29,911 nucleotides of DNA from an uncultured Collinsella sp. Lineage in GTDB: Bacteria; Actinomycetota; Coriobacteriia; Coriobacteriales; Coriobacteriaceae. Location: positions 1-29,911 of the forward strand of contig URKU01000012.1 in assembly GCA_900548515.1 (NCBI GenBank). Direction: 5' to 3'. A program made the position numbers and the translations under genes. This document shows positions 7,614 through 14,944 of this stretch, in pieces. Numbering within the stretch: the stretch's first letter is position 1; every line of letters begins with the position of its first letter. The notes beneath the pieces were generated by a model, which was not told the origin of the DNA, did no database searches, and saw nothing but the letters and a program-made list of their open reading frames with translations.

Positions 7614-8466
7614 CGAAGTTAACGCCACCAAGGCAAACGAAGCGCCAACCTGCCTGGCAGACGGAACGTACCAGCCAGTCCTCACCGTTTCCGATCTCGA
7701 CCGTTGCGGCCGCCGCTGGATGCTCGGCGCGTCCATCTATAACTATGAGTCCCAGTGTGCCCCGGCGGTCATGTTCGCAACCGAACCCGCCCTGCGCAAG
7801 ATCTATGCAGGAGACGAGGAGGGCTACCGCAGGTCACTTCTGAGCACCTATCGCTATTACAATGCGACTCCCCAGGTAAGCGGCCTGCTCCTCGGCGCCG
7901 GCCTAGCCTTGGAGGACAAGGGGCACAATGACGCCATCGACGCGGTCCAAGACCTTAAGATTGGCCTCATGGGCTCCCTCTCAGGAGTCGGCGACACGAT
8001 CTTCGCCATCCTCATTCCCACCATCTTCGGCTCCATCGCCGCCTACATGGGACAGGCGGGAAACCCCGTCGGCGTGCTTCTCTGGCTTGCCGTCGCCATC
8101 GCCATCTTCGTATGGAAGCTCTTTGACTGGCGCATAGGCTATAAGTTCGGCGACAAGCTCTTCACGACCCTTGCCGAGAAGATGTCCGTTTTCACCGAGT
8201 CGACGTCGGCACTTGGCATGATGGTCGTCGGTGCGCTCATCCCCACCGTCATCAAGGTCTCGTGTGGTCTCACGTTCACCATGGGTGAAGTTACGCTCGA
8301 CGTCCAGTCGGGCATCCTCGACCAAATCATGGTCGGCATGCTGCCCGTAATAGCCACAGCCATCGTCTACGCCCTCGTCAAGCGCAAGGTCAGCATCAAC
8401 AAGATTGTCCTCGGCATCCTCATCATCTCGTGGGTGTGCGCGGCTTTCGGCATTCTTGCTGCCTAG
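7606..8466 (+). CDS. Mannose/fructose-family PTS EIID (LevG-like)
   Basis: Second membrane subunit, 286 residues. EIID marks include RRWMLGASIYNYESQCAPAV in place of the usual FQ.SWNYE motif, TYRYYNATPQVSGLLLGAGL, and DLKIGLMGSLSGVGDTIFAI. The start overlaps the EIIC stop by 8 bases, with a ggaggtctggaag RBS inside the EIIC gene. The last part is hydrophobic and ends AAFGILAA. The length fits the family. Confidence 0.92.
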   Translation: MSNEVNATKANEAPTCLADGTYQPVLTVSDLDRCGRRWMLGASIYNYESQCAPAVMFATEPALRKIYAGDEEGYRRSLLSTYRYYNATPQVSGLLLGAGLALEDKGHNDAIDAVQDLKIGLMGSLSGVGDTIFAILIPTIFGSIAAYMGQAGNPVGVLLWLAVAIAIFVWKLFDWRIGYKFGDKLFTTLAEKMSVFTESTSALGMMVVGALIPTVIKVSCGLTFTMGEVTLDVQSGILDQIMVGMLPVIATAIVYALVKRKVSINKIVLGILIISWVCAAFGILAA

Positions 8467-8499
8467 CCTAGGGCTAGACCAACCCACAAAGGACGCATT

Positions 8500-8904
8500 A
8501 TGAGGCACATCATCATTGCATCGCACTACGGCCTGGCAGCCGGACTCGGAGACACGCTCAAGGCCATCATAGGACCGGGGCACGACATCAGGGTTGTCTG
8601 CGCGTTTACAGACGAAACCCCGCTCGAGGAGAAGCTCGCCAGCGCATTCGAGGGCATCGCCGAAGATGACGAGACCCTCGTTCTCACCGACATCCTTCAG
8701 GGCAGCGTAAACCAGCTCGTAGCCTGCTCGGCTCCGCGAGGCGCGTTCATAGTGACCGGCGTAAACCTTCCCGTGGCCCTCGAGCTCTCGCTCCACGCCG
8801 GACAGCTTACTCCCGATGTGGTGAGGCATGTCGTCACCCAAGCCAAAGAGCAGCTCGTCTACCTCGGAGATCTGACTCCGGACGTTGACGAAGAAGACGA
8901 ATAG
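8500..8904 (+). CDS. Mannose/fructose-family PTS EIIA (LevD-like)
   Basis: Cytoplasmic EIIA of 134 residues that accepts phosphate from HPr. The active-site His is H9 in IIASHYGLAAG. Family strands are seen in LVLTDILQGSVNQL and AFIVTGVNLPVALEL. The C-terminus is very acidic (DVDEEDE). Unlike the man operon, where A and B are fused, A and B are separate here and A comes last. The ATG follows aaagga and lies 33 bases after the EIID stop. The GH32 gene follows after 29 bases. Confidence 0.92.
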   Translation: MRHIIIASHYGLAAGLGDTLKAIIGPGHDIRVVCAFTDETPLEEKLASAFEGIAEDDETLVLTDILQGSVNQLVACSAPRGAFIVTGVNLPVALELSLHAGQLTPDVVRHVVTQAKEQLVYLGDLTPDVDEEDE

Positions 8905-8933
8905 GAAAGACGCGACAGTAAGGAGGACGAGAC

Positions 8934-10370
8934 ATGCGCAAAGTCCCGACCAATAACCAGCACCTGTTCTACCAACCGAAGGACGTGTGGGTGGGAGACG
9001 TCATGCCCTTCGGCAAGGACGGCACGTTCTATCTATACCACCAGCGTGACACGCGCGACCCCGCTCCGCTTGCCGAAGGACAGCCCTTTGGGTGGTCGCT
9101 CGCGACCACCCAGGACTTCGTGACGTACCAGGAACACGGAACGGCGATCCCCCACGGCGGAGAAGACGACCAAGACCAGTTCATCTACGCCGGAACCGTC
9201 TACGAGGCAAAAGGGGAGGTACGCGCTTTCTATACCGGGTTCAACCGCAACTACCTGCGAGAAGGCAAAACGTCCCAGGTGCTCATGCAGGCGAAGGCCT
9301 GCTCGGATGATTATGCGACGTGGAAAAAGACGGGTGTTGCAGCAGAGCTCACGCCTCAGCCAGGATACGATGGGCGCAACTGGCGCGACCCTTTCGTAAT
9401 ATGGGATGACGACCGGAAGGAATACCTCCTCGTACTGGGCACGCGTAAGGGAGACGACCCCTCCAAAACCCTCCAAACTGGCAGGCTCGTTCACTTTACG
9501 TCGAAGGACCTCGAGCACTGGCAGTTCAAGGGCGACTTTTGGGCCCCCGGCCTCTACACCATGTTCGAAATGCCAGACATTTTCAAAATTGGCGATTGGT
9601 GGTACCTGGTCTACTCTGAGTACAGCGACGAGAACAAGATCGTCTACCGCATGAGCCGCGATCTCTACGGTCCGTGGGAGAAGCCGAGAGATGACGCCTT
9701 CGACGGGAGGGCGTATTACGCCGGACGGACCGCCTTCGACGGATCGCGCAGGATTCTGTCCGGCTGGGTCCCCACGCGCGAGAACGACGATGACCGGGCC
9801 AACTGGCTTTGGGGTGGCTCGTTTATGCCCCATGAGGTGTACCAGCGCCCCAATGGCACCCTCGGCGTTCGCCCTCCCCAAAGCATAAGGGATGCGTTCG
9901 AGTGCCCTGATGCCGTCCCGGATATCGAGCTTCGCGGAGACCACGAACGAACGGAGTGCGTAATCACCGAAAACGCAGGCGAGATCTTCTGCTTCGAGGC
10001 AGACGTGACGTTCAGGGACGCTTGCGACTTCTCAATTCGAGCCTACAAGAATCTCGAGACCGACGAGTCGTACGAATACCGCTTCGACCTCGACGCGAAT
10101 CGGCTCTCGTTCGACAAGAGTCCCTGTTACAAGTGGTTCCGCGTAATGGATAAGGGGCTTTGGAGGCCAGTCTGGCTCGAGTCCGGGCGTTCTTACCACC
10201 TGCAGCTCATCGTTGACGACAACATCCTCGTCCTCTACCTCGACGGTACCGCACTCACGACACGCGTCTGCGAGAAGTTCGGCCACTCGCTTGCTGTTAC
10301 GGTAACGAATGGCGAACTCAAACTGTCCAACATAGCCTTGGCGAAGGGGCTGCGCGAACAGGAAAAGTAA
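8934..10370 (+). CDS. Glycoside hydrolase family 32 (beta-fructosidase-like), intracellular
   Basis: A 478-residue protein with no signal peptide, so it probably acts on sugars brought in by the preceding PTS. The five-blade GH32 domain shows the three catalytic regions: nucleophile D22 in VWVGDVMPF (a variant of the usual WMNDPNG block), D152 in NWRDPF, and acid/base E212 in FEMPD. A C-terminal beta-sandwich follows from about residue 330. The variant first motif places it in a less-studied GH32 branch, so the exact substrate (sucrose, fructo-oligosaccharide or a phosphorylated form) is open. Last gene of the lev-type operon, with RBS aaggagga. Confidence 0.88.
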   Translation: MRKVPTNNQHLFYQPKDVWVGDVMPFGKDGTFYLYHQRDTRDPAPLAEGQPFGWSLATTQDFVTYQEHGTAIPHGGEDDQDQFIYAGTVYEAKGEVRAFYTGFNRNYLREGKTSQVLMQAKACSDDYATWKKTGVAAELTPQPGYDGRNWRDPFVIWDDDRKEYLLVLGTRKGDDPSKTLQTGRLVHFTSKDLEHWQFKGDFWAPGLYTMFEMPDIFKIGDWWYLVYSEYSDENKIVYRMSRDLYGPWEKPRDDAFDGRAYYAGRTAFDGSRRILSGWVPTRENDDDRANWLWGGSFMPHEVYQRPNGTLGVRPPQSIRDAFECPDAVPDIELRGDHERTECVITENAGEIFCFEADVTFRDACDFSIRAYKNLETDESYEYRFDLDANRLSFDKSPCYKWFRVMDKGLWRPVWLESGRSYHLQLIVDDNILVLYLDGTALTTRVCEKFGHSLAVTVTNGELKLSNIALAKGLREQEK

Positions 10371-10420
10371 GCCAGTGAACCTCGTCGCCACAGCGACTCC
10401 CCCAGCAAAACATGCGAACA

Positions 10421-10454
10421 ACGGGTCCGGCCGCATTTCGGCGACCGGACCCGT
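10421..10454. terminator. Hairpin between the GH32 gene and the dap remnant
   Basis: Arms acgggtccgg (10421-10430) and ccggacccgt (10445-10454) form a perfect 10-bp stem. There is no T run on the plus strand; on the minus strand a loose T-rich stretch follows. It lies between convergent units (GH32 and the dap remnants) and probably serves both. Confidence 0.55.
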
Positions 10455-10516
10455 CCTGCGCCCTGATGGCACATGGCCCCAGGCTGCCGACAGCAAGGCG
10501 GCCTTAGGGGCCTCGC

Positions 10517-10690
10517 TTACAGGTTGCGGAGCGCGTCGACGAGGGGGCCTTGTCCTCGGCGACTCGTTGGCCTGCTTGATGACCTTCGCGGACACGCCGG
10601 TCACCACGGCACCGGCCGGCACGTCCTCCACGCATGCGGCACCGGTGGCCACCGTGGCGCCCTTGCCCACGCGAACATGCGCATGATGTT
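10517..10690 (-). pseudogene. dapH: C-terminal fragment of tetrahydrodipicolinate N-acyltransferase (DapH/DapD)
   Basis: The minus strand reads VRVGKGATVATGAACVEDVP, then AGAVVTGVSAKVIKQANES. This is the left-handed beta-helix end of DapH/DapD-type acyltransferases. The family's terminal LVDALRNL followed by TAA is present at 10517-10543 but only in another frame; at least two single-base losses between 10544 and 10570 explain this. The 5' end is fused directly to a dapA fragment near 10685, so most of the gene is gone. Confidence 0.75.
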
Positions 10691-11167
10691 GGGGTGGGCG
10701 GCCAGACGCTCCACGTTGGCCGCGCTGATGCTGCAGCCGGTGCGCCCGGGGATGTTGTAGATGATGCAGGGGATGTCCACCGCGCTGGCCGTGTGAACGA
10801 GGCACTGGTAGATGTCCTCCTCGTTGGACTTGTTGCAGTACGGCGAGATGATGAGCGGGGCGTCGGCGTTCAGCTTCTAGTACGTGAGGCTCTTGCGCGC
10901 CTGCGTGGCCGTGCAGTTGGAGCCCGAACCGGCGATGGCCGGCACGTGCCCGGCCACGTGCTCCACGACTAACTTGACGACCTCGTTGTTTTCCTCGTCG
11001 GTCATCGTGGCTGACTTGCCGGTGGTGCCCAGTGTGAGGATGGCGTCGGTGCCGCTCTCGATCTGGAGTTCGAGCAGCATCTCGAGCTGGGCAAAGTTGA
11101 CGGAGCCGTCCTCGTCGAATGGCGTGACGAGCGCGATTATGGAACCCTCGAGCTTGCGGACGTCCAT
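10683..11167 (-). pseudogene. dapA: Truncated dapA (4-hydroxy-tetrahydrodipicolinate synthase)
   Basis: From the ATG at 11167 (MDVRKLEGSIIALVTPFDED) the frame follows DapA, including the ILTLGTTGKSATMTDEE loop. A TAG at 10877-10879 interrupts it. The frame then continues recognisably (LIISPYCNKSNEEDIYQ, CIIYNIPGRTG, VERLAAHPNI) to about 10685. There it switches to the dapH fragment just before the segment that carries the catalytic Lys. The usual SPYYNK is SPYCNK here. With a nonsense codon, loss of the catalytic Lys and loss of the C-terminus the enzyme cannot work. Confidence 0.88.
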
Positions 11168-11248
11168 GGTTTCCTGCCTTTCCGAGCCGTCCGGGCGCGG
11201 GGCGTCCGCGCCAGCGGCAGAGTCGGTTCGAGCGATGTAGCCAGAGAC

Positions 11249-11274
11249 GGAGCAAACGGCGAGGCGCTCGGCGG
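11249..11274 (+). repeat. Left member of a 26-bp imperfect direct repeat flanking levR copy B
   Basis: Bases 11249-11274 match 14306-14331 at 23 of 26 positions (mismatches at positions 6, 16 and 23). The right member lies in lysA coding sequence. The left member straddles the edge of the duplicated levR block. Confidence 0.7.
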
Positions 11275-11447
11275 ATAGCGCCGTTGCCGCTCGCTGTGTC
11301 GAGCGCAAGTGTCGAGAAGTCGCCATATGTCACTACAGATGTATCATGGAGTGCCGAAGTGCACGCGCCCGTGACGGAACGCGGGCGCCAACCCGTCCCG
11401 AGCACCACCCCGCCCGTAAGGTGTGGGACGAAAGGAGGACCAGCCGC
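11261..11447 (+). promoter_or_regulatory. Duplicated block, copy B: upstream region of the intact levR
   Basis: Matches 5896-6081. It contains a direct repeat gtgtcgag at 11297-11304 and 11309-11316, a -10-like TATCAT at 11342-11347 (TAGCAT in copy A), and the RBS aaaggagga at 11431-11439. No good -35 is visible. Both the levR gene and the PTS operon sit behind copies of this block, so they probably share regulation. A match to a sigma-54 promoter fails on spacing. Confidence 0.5.
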
Positions 11448-14201
11448 ATGAACATCCCCGAGACACAGAAAGACCTGCTTGCCTACCTCGATCGCATCAC
11501 GCGCGAGCTTGGCAGCACGCGGGGCGGGCGCATCCAGAACCGTCTCGACCACTTCACCACGGCATCTATAACCGACTCGCTCGCCATCTCGCGCAGCCTG
11601 GCAAGTCAGTATCTCAACGAGCTCGTGCGCGCTGGCCTCGTGGTGAAAGCAGGGGCGCGACCGGTGTGCTACTTCCACCGCCGCTCCCTCGAACGCTTCT
11701 TCCAGTCTCGCATTGAGCGTAGCACCTACCCTTCGGTCGAGCAGCTCTTCGCCACGCTCGGAAACGGCGAGCGACTCGACTTTGACCGCGCAATCGGTCA
11801 CGAGCTGAGCCTTGCGCCCTGCATCAGCCAGCTCTGCGCCGCGCTCAAGTACCCGCCAGCTGGCCTGCCCATCCTGCTCTGTGGCGCTTCGGGAACCGGC
11901 AAGGGTCTACTCGCCGAACTTGCCCTCGAATACGGCAAGAACGTCGGCGTCCTGCAGCAGGAAGCCAAGCTTGTGAGCATCGACTGCTCGCATTACGCAG
12001 ACGATGCCCGCGCGCTCACTCACGATCTGTGCGCAGATGGCGGGCCTGCAGATCGGGCGAGCGGCGGCATCGTTTATCTCAAGGACGTCGACACCCTCTC
12101 ACCCGCTGCCCAGGACGCGCTCTTGGAGTGGGCCTCCGCACAGGCGGGCGCCATTGTGCCAGCCCCTGCTGCGCGCCTTATCTTTGCCACCTCAAACGAG
12201 GCAGACAGTACCGAGTGCCGCAGCCTCACGCGTCGCATCCCCATGTCCGCCCAGGTGCCGTCTCTGCGCGAGCGCACCCAGGAGGAGCGTGAGGAACTGA
12301 CTCTCCACTTCCTCAAGGAGGAGGGCCGACGCATAGGACGCGACATCCTCATAAGTCGCGGAGCCTTCCGAGCCCTCGCCGGCACCAACTTCGAGGAGAA
12401 CGTACGCGGCCTACGCGACTGCATCACCAACTGTTGCGCCGAGGCCTATCTAGACACGAAGGGTGACAGCCTGGAGATTCGCACCTACCAGCTTCCCTCC
12501 GCAATCCTTGCCGGCTCCGCACTTGAGCGCAGCGAGAACGATATGCAGCTCATCGACACCACCCGGAGCATCCAAAGCCAGGCGGACGACCGCGCACGGC
12601 ATGTACTCGACGCCATGCTGGAGCCATACGAGAGCTATCGCGAAGGCACGCTTGATGGGAGCGCGTGCAGCGCTCAGCTGGTGGAGCGAGCCCGCGACCT
12701 TGAGGACTACCTGGCGTTCGGGCAAAACCCGGGCCGCTCGAAGTCCGACGCATACGAGCAGATCGCCGACAGCGTCGTCACTTCCGTGAACGAACTCTAC
12801 TCGATCGATTTGTCCCGAAAGAGCTCGCATCTAATCGCCCAGGGCATCTGCCTCCAGCTGTGGCCGCCCGCAAACCTCTCGCGTTGGAAGAGCTCCCATG
12901 CAAGCGAGCTTTCCGGCATGCGCGGCGTCGTGGCCCAGCGCAACCGCTTTGCCGTTACTGTCTGCGCCTGCATCGCTGATGAACTCAAGGCTACGCTCGG
13001 CATCGCGCTCGACGATCTCACGTGTCTGCTCGTCCTTGCGCATGCGGCACTCGCACTCGACCCGTCTAAGCGTCGTCGGAGCGTCGGTATCGTCCTCAGT
13101 CATGGCTACTCGACCGCCACGAGCATCGCCGACGCTGCCAATCGGATTCTTGACACGAGGGTCTTCGAGGCCATCGATATGCCCTACGACCAGAAGGTTA
13201 CGGACGTCGCTGCTCCTCTTCAGCAAATCATCGACCGCTTCTCCTACGCAGACGAGGTCGTCATCCTCGTGGACATGGGATCGCTCCAGGATATTTATAA
13301 GAGTCTGGAATCCACCTCCGGCATGACACTCGGCATCATCAACAACGCCTCTACCGGCCTTGCGGTGGAGGTTGGCGCCGGACTTATCGCGGGTCGCTCC
13401 GTGCGAGAGGTTCTCGACGATGCTGCGGCAGCTTGCACCTGTAATTATCACATCGTGGCGCGCAACGCCCGACCGGACGCGATTGTCTTCTGCTCCGAAG
13501 GCGGACTTGACGCAGCTGCGCGGATCCGCGATCTCGTGGCGCAGAGCCTGCCTGGCGAGTCCCCCGCGCGGCTTGTCGCCGTTGGCTGGCGGCAGCTCGC
13601 CAATAACGGATCTGAGGATGCCGCCTTCTCCCAGTACAACGTGCGCTCGGTCATCGGCACGGACAATCCGCACGCCGACGGAGTCCCGTTCATTTCGCTC
13701 GAGGAACTCATCGCCGGCGAAGGAACGGCCCAGATAGACCGCGCCTTCGCACGCTTGCTCGACGCTGACGGCTTGCGCACGTTCCACCAGAATCTCGTCA
13801 AGAACATGACCCTCAGGAACGTGGTCGAGTCCATCACAATCCTTAACCCCAACAAGCTCTTCGGCGAAATCGAGAGTGCCGCGGAGCGGCTCCAGCAGCT
13901 CACCGGAGACGTGATTGGCGCTCGTGTGAGCATGGGGCTCTACGTGCACCTGTGTTGTCTCGTGGAGCGCTTCGTGACCAGAAGCCCCATCGAGAACTAC
14001 GCAGACGAGCAGCGCTTCGCCAATGAACACAACGATTTCGTCGAGGCATTCCGCACGAGCTTCTCTGACATTTCCGCCCATTACCACGTGGAGGTCCCCG
14101 TCACGGAGATCGCCTACGCATACGACTACATCAATTCCCGGCATACCCCGCGCAGGCAGGCCACGCTGAACGATGGGCCCGCGGCCCAGCAGGACGAGTG
14201 A
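11448..14201 (+). CDS. levR: LevR-like PTS regulator (HTH, degenerate AAA+, PRD and EIIA-Man domains)
   Basis: A 917-residue regulator from the ATG at 11448, behind aaaggagga; an upstream in-frame ATG at 11346 is rejected. Order: winged helix (about 20-80), AAA+ domain (about 120-340), first PRD (about 400-530), EIIA-Man-like domain with H552 in GIVLSHGYSTATS, partial EIIB-like stretch (about 700-760), and C-terminal PRD with H834 in LYVHLCCLVERF. This is the LevR plan, in which PTS phosphorylation of these His residues sets activity. The AAA+ part is abnormal. Walker A ends GKG (K152, G153) instead of GKS/T. Walker B reads YLKDVD, not FLDE. The GAFTGA loop expected at about 176-205 is absent. 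Sigma-54 activation is therefore unlikely; it may act as a plain DNA-binding switch. Confidence 0.88.
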   Translation: MNIPETQKDLLAYLDRITRELGSTRGGRIQNRLDHFTTASITDSLAISRSLASQYLNELVRAGLVVKAGARPVCYFHRRSLERFFQSRIERSTYPSVEQLFATLGNGERLDFDRAIGHELSLAPCISQLCAALKYPPAGLPILLCGASGTGKGLLAELALEYGKNVGVLQQEAKLVSIDCSHYADDARALTHDLCADGGPADRASGGIVYLKDVDTLSPAAQDALLEWASAQAGAIVPAPAARLIFATSNEADSTECRSLTRRIPMSAQVPSLRERTQEEREELTLHFLKEEGRRIGRDILISRGAFRALAGTNFEENVRGLRDCITNCCAEAYLDTKGDSLEIRTYQLPSAILAGSALERSENDMQLIDTTRSIQSQADDRARHVLDAMLEPYESYREGTLDGSACSAQLVERARDLEDYLAFGQNPGRSKSDAYEQIADSVVTSVNELYSIDLSRKSSHLIAQGICLQLWPPANLSRWKSSHASELSGMRGVVAQRNRFAVTVCACIADELKATLGIALDDLTCLLVLAHAALALDPSKRRRSVGIVLSHGYSTATSIADAANRILDTRVFEAIDMPYDQKVTDVAAPLQQIIDRFSYADEVVILVDMGSLQDIYKSLESTSGMTLGIINNASTGLAVEVGAGLIAGRSVREVLDDAAAACTCNYHIVARNARPDAIVFCSEGGLDAAARIRDLVAQSLPGESPARLVAVGWRQLANNGSEDAAFSQYNVRSVIGTDNPHADGVPFISLEELIAGEGTAQIDRAFARLLDADGLRTFHQNLVKNMTLRNVVESITILNPNKLFGEIESAAERLQQLTGDVIGARVSMGLYVHLCCLVERFVTRSPIENYADEQRFANEHNDFVEAFRTSFSDISAHYHVEVPVTEIAYAYDYINSRHTPRRQATLNDGPAAQQDE

Positions 14202-14237
14202 CGCGCCTCGCAAGCAAAGGAAGGAAGCCAACATCAC

Positions 14238-14360
14238 ATGAGCATCATCGCCGCATGTATCGACAACCGCCTGCTACACGGCATAGTGGCAACCCAGCGG
14301 ATACTGGAGCGAACGGCGAGCCGCTCGTCGGCCGGGAAGCAGTCAAAGGTGGCAAAGTAG
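14238..14360 (+). pseudogene. Truncated second copy of the EIIB gene after levR
   Basis: The first 20 codons (MSIIAACIDNRLLHGIVATQ) repeat the EIIB gene at 6336, including its RBS aaaggaaggaag and active-site His. Identity stops at about 14296-14305, where the sequence runs into an antisense lysA fragment. The open frame continues by chance to a TAG at 14358-14360, giving 40 codons. The spacer before it lacks about 27 bases present in copy A. A short peptide could still be made but has no EIIB fold. Confidence 0.88.
14306..14331 (+). repeat. Right member of the 26-bp direct repeat flanking levR copy B
   Basis: 23 of 26 bases match 11249-11274. It begins exactly where the EIIB remnant stops matching copy A, and it lies within the lysA tail. 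It therefore marks the right junction of the levR copy. Confidence 0.7.
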
Positions 14361-14600
14361 TCGCGCGGCTCCTCGGCGCAGCGGATGAGCTGGCCCGACC
14401 CGTCCGGACGCATCAGCACCTCGGCACGCTTGAGCCGGCCGTTGTAGTTGTAGCCCACCGAGAACCCGTGCGCGCCCGCATCGTGGATGACGAGCAAGTC
14501 GCCCTCCTCCACTTCGGGCGGGCGCCGGTCGATAGCGAGCTTGTCGTTGTTCTCGCACAGCGACCCCACCACGCCGTAGGTGTGCTCGGCAGCACCGCTA
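14306..14600 (-). pseudogene. lysA: C-terminal fragment of diaminopimelate decarboxylase (lysA)
   Basis: The minus strand reads HTYGVVGSLCENNDKLAIDR, then PPEVEEGDLLVIHDAGAHGF, then SVGYNYNGRLKRAEVL, all typical of the LysA C-terminal beta domain, including the GSLCENND loop and the GAHGFS segment. It continues to FPADERLAVRS and then runs into the EIIB remnant at about 14305. The N-terminal barrel with the PLP-binding Lys is absent, and sequence before about 14600 does not continue the gene. With the dapA and dapH fragments it points to a former lysine operon on the minus strand. Confidence 0.85.
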
Positions 14601-14730
14601 TGCGGAACGCCCCGCGATCTCGACCGAGAGCACGTCGGAGAACGGGATGTCTAATTGCTGGGGCCTGTCAGCTTGGGGCCTGCCGCCGCGGGTGTAGCCG
14701 GACTGCATGCGTTCGGCGCTGCTAGGCACG

Positions 14731-14877
14731 ATGTCGGGCATCGCCGCGGGCAAGACGGCGGGTCTCACCGTGTTCGCCAAGCGCGAGGAGCGTTTTGGTT
14801 TTTCGCAAGCAAATGCGGACGAAATCATCGACCAGATTCCCGATCTGCTCAAACATGCAGGGCCCCTATGTGTTTAA
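14731..14877 (+). pseudogene. C-terminal fragment of a HAD-family hydrolase (beta-phosphoglucomutase type)
   Basis: The frame MSGIAAGKTAGLTVFAKREE, then RFGFSQANADEIIDQIPDLL to a TAA, matches the end of HAD phosphatases, where the family has an ED.xSGIxAGxAAGM motif. The preceding residues (PDCMRSALLGT) do not match, and the front of the enzyme is missing. No RBS is seen for the ATG. It is one more truncated gene in the 4171-14877 region. Confidence 0.65.
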
Positions 14878-14944
14878 CCTCATTTTTCCGTGTGCGGTAG
14901 AATGGAGTAGTTGAGATCGCGAACGCCTTAAAGGGAGAGTTTTT

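Noticed and set aside
11347..11366. A possible -24/-12 promoter in the duplicated levR upstream block
   Set aside because: The GG to GC spacing is 11 rather than 10 bases in both copies.
11346..11447. An upstream in-frame start for levR
   Set aside because: No RBS, and the extension is non-protein-like. The ATG at 11448 has a strong RBS, and both duplicated copies share it.
10032..11801. A 589-codon minus-strand open frame
   Set aside because: It runs through the antisense of GH32, the dap remnants in mixed frames and the start of levR. Only the dap-like pieces are real.
12831..14237. A 468-codon minus-strand open frame
   Set aside because: Antisense of levR; no recognisable protein sequence.
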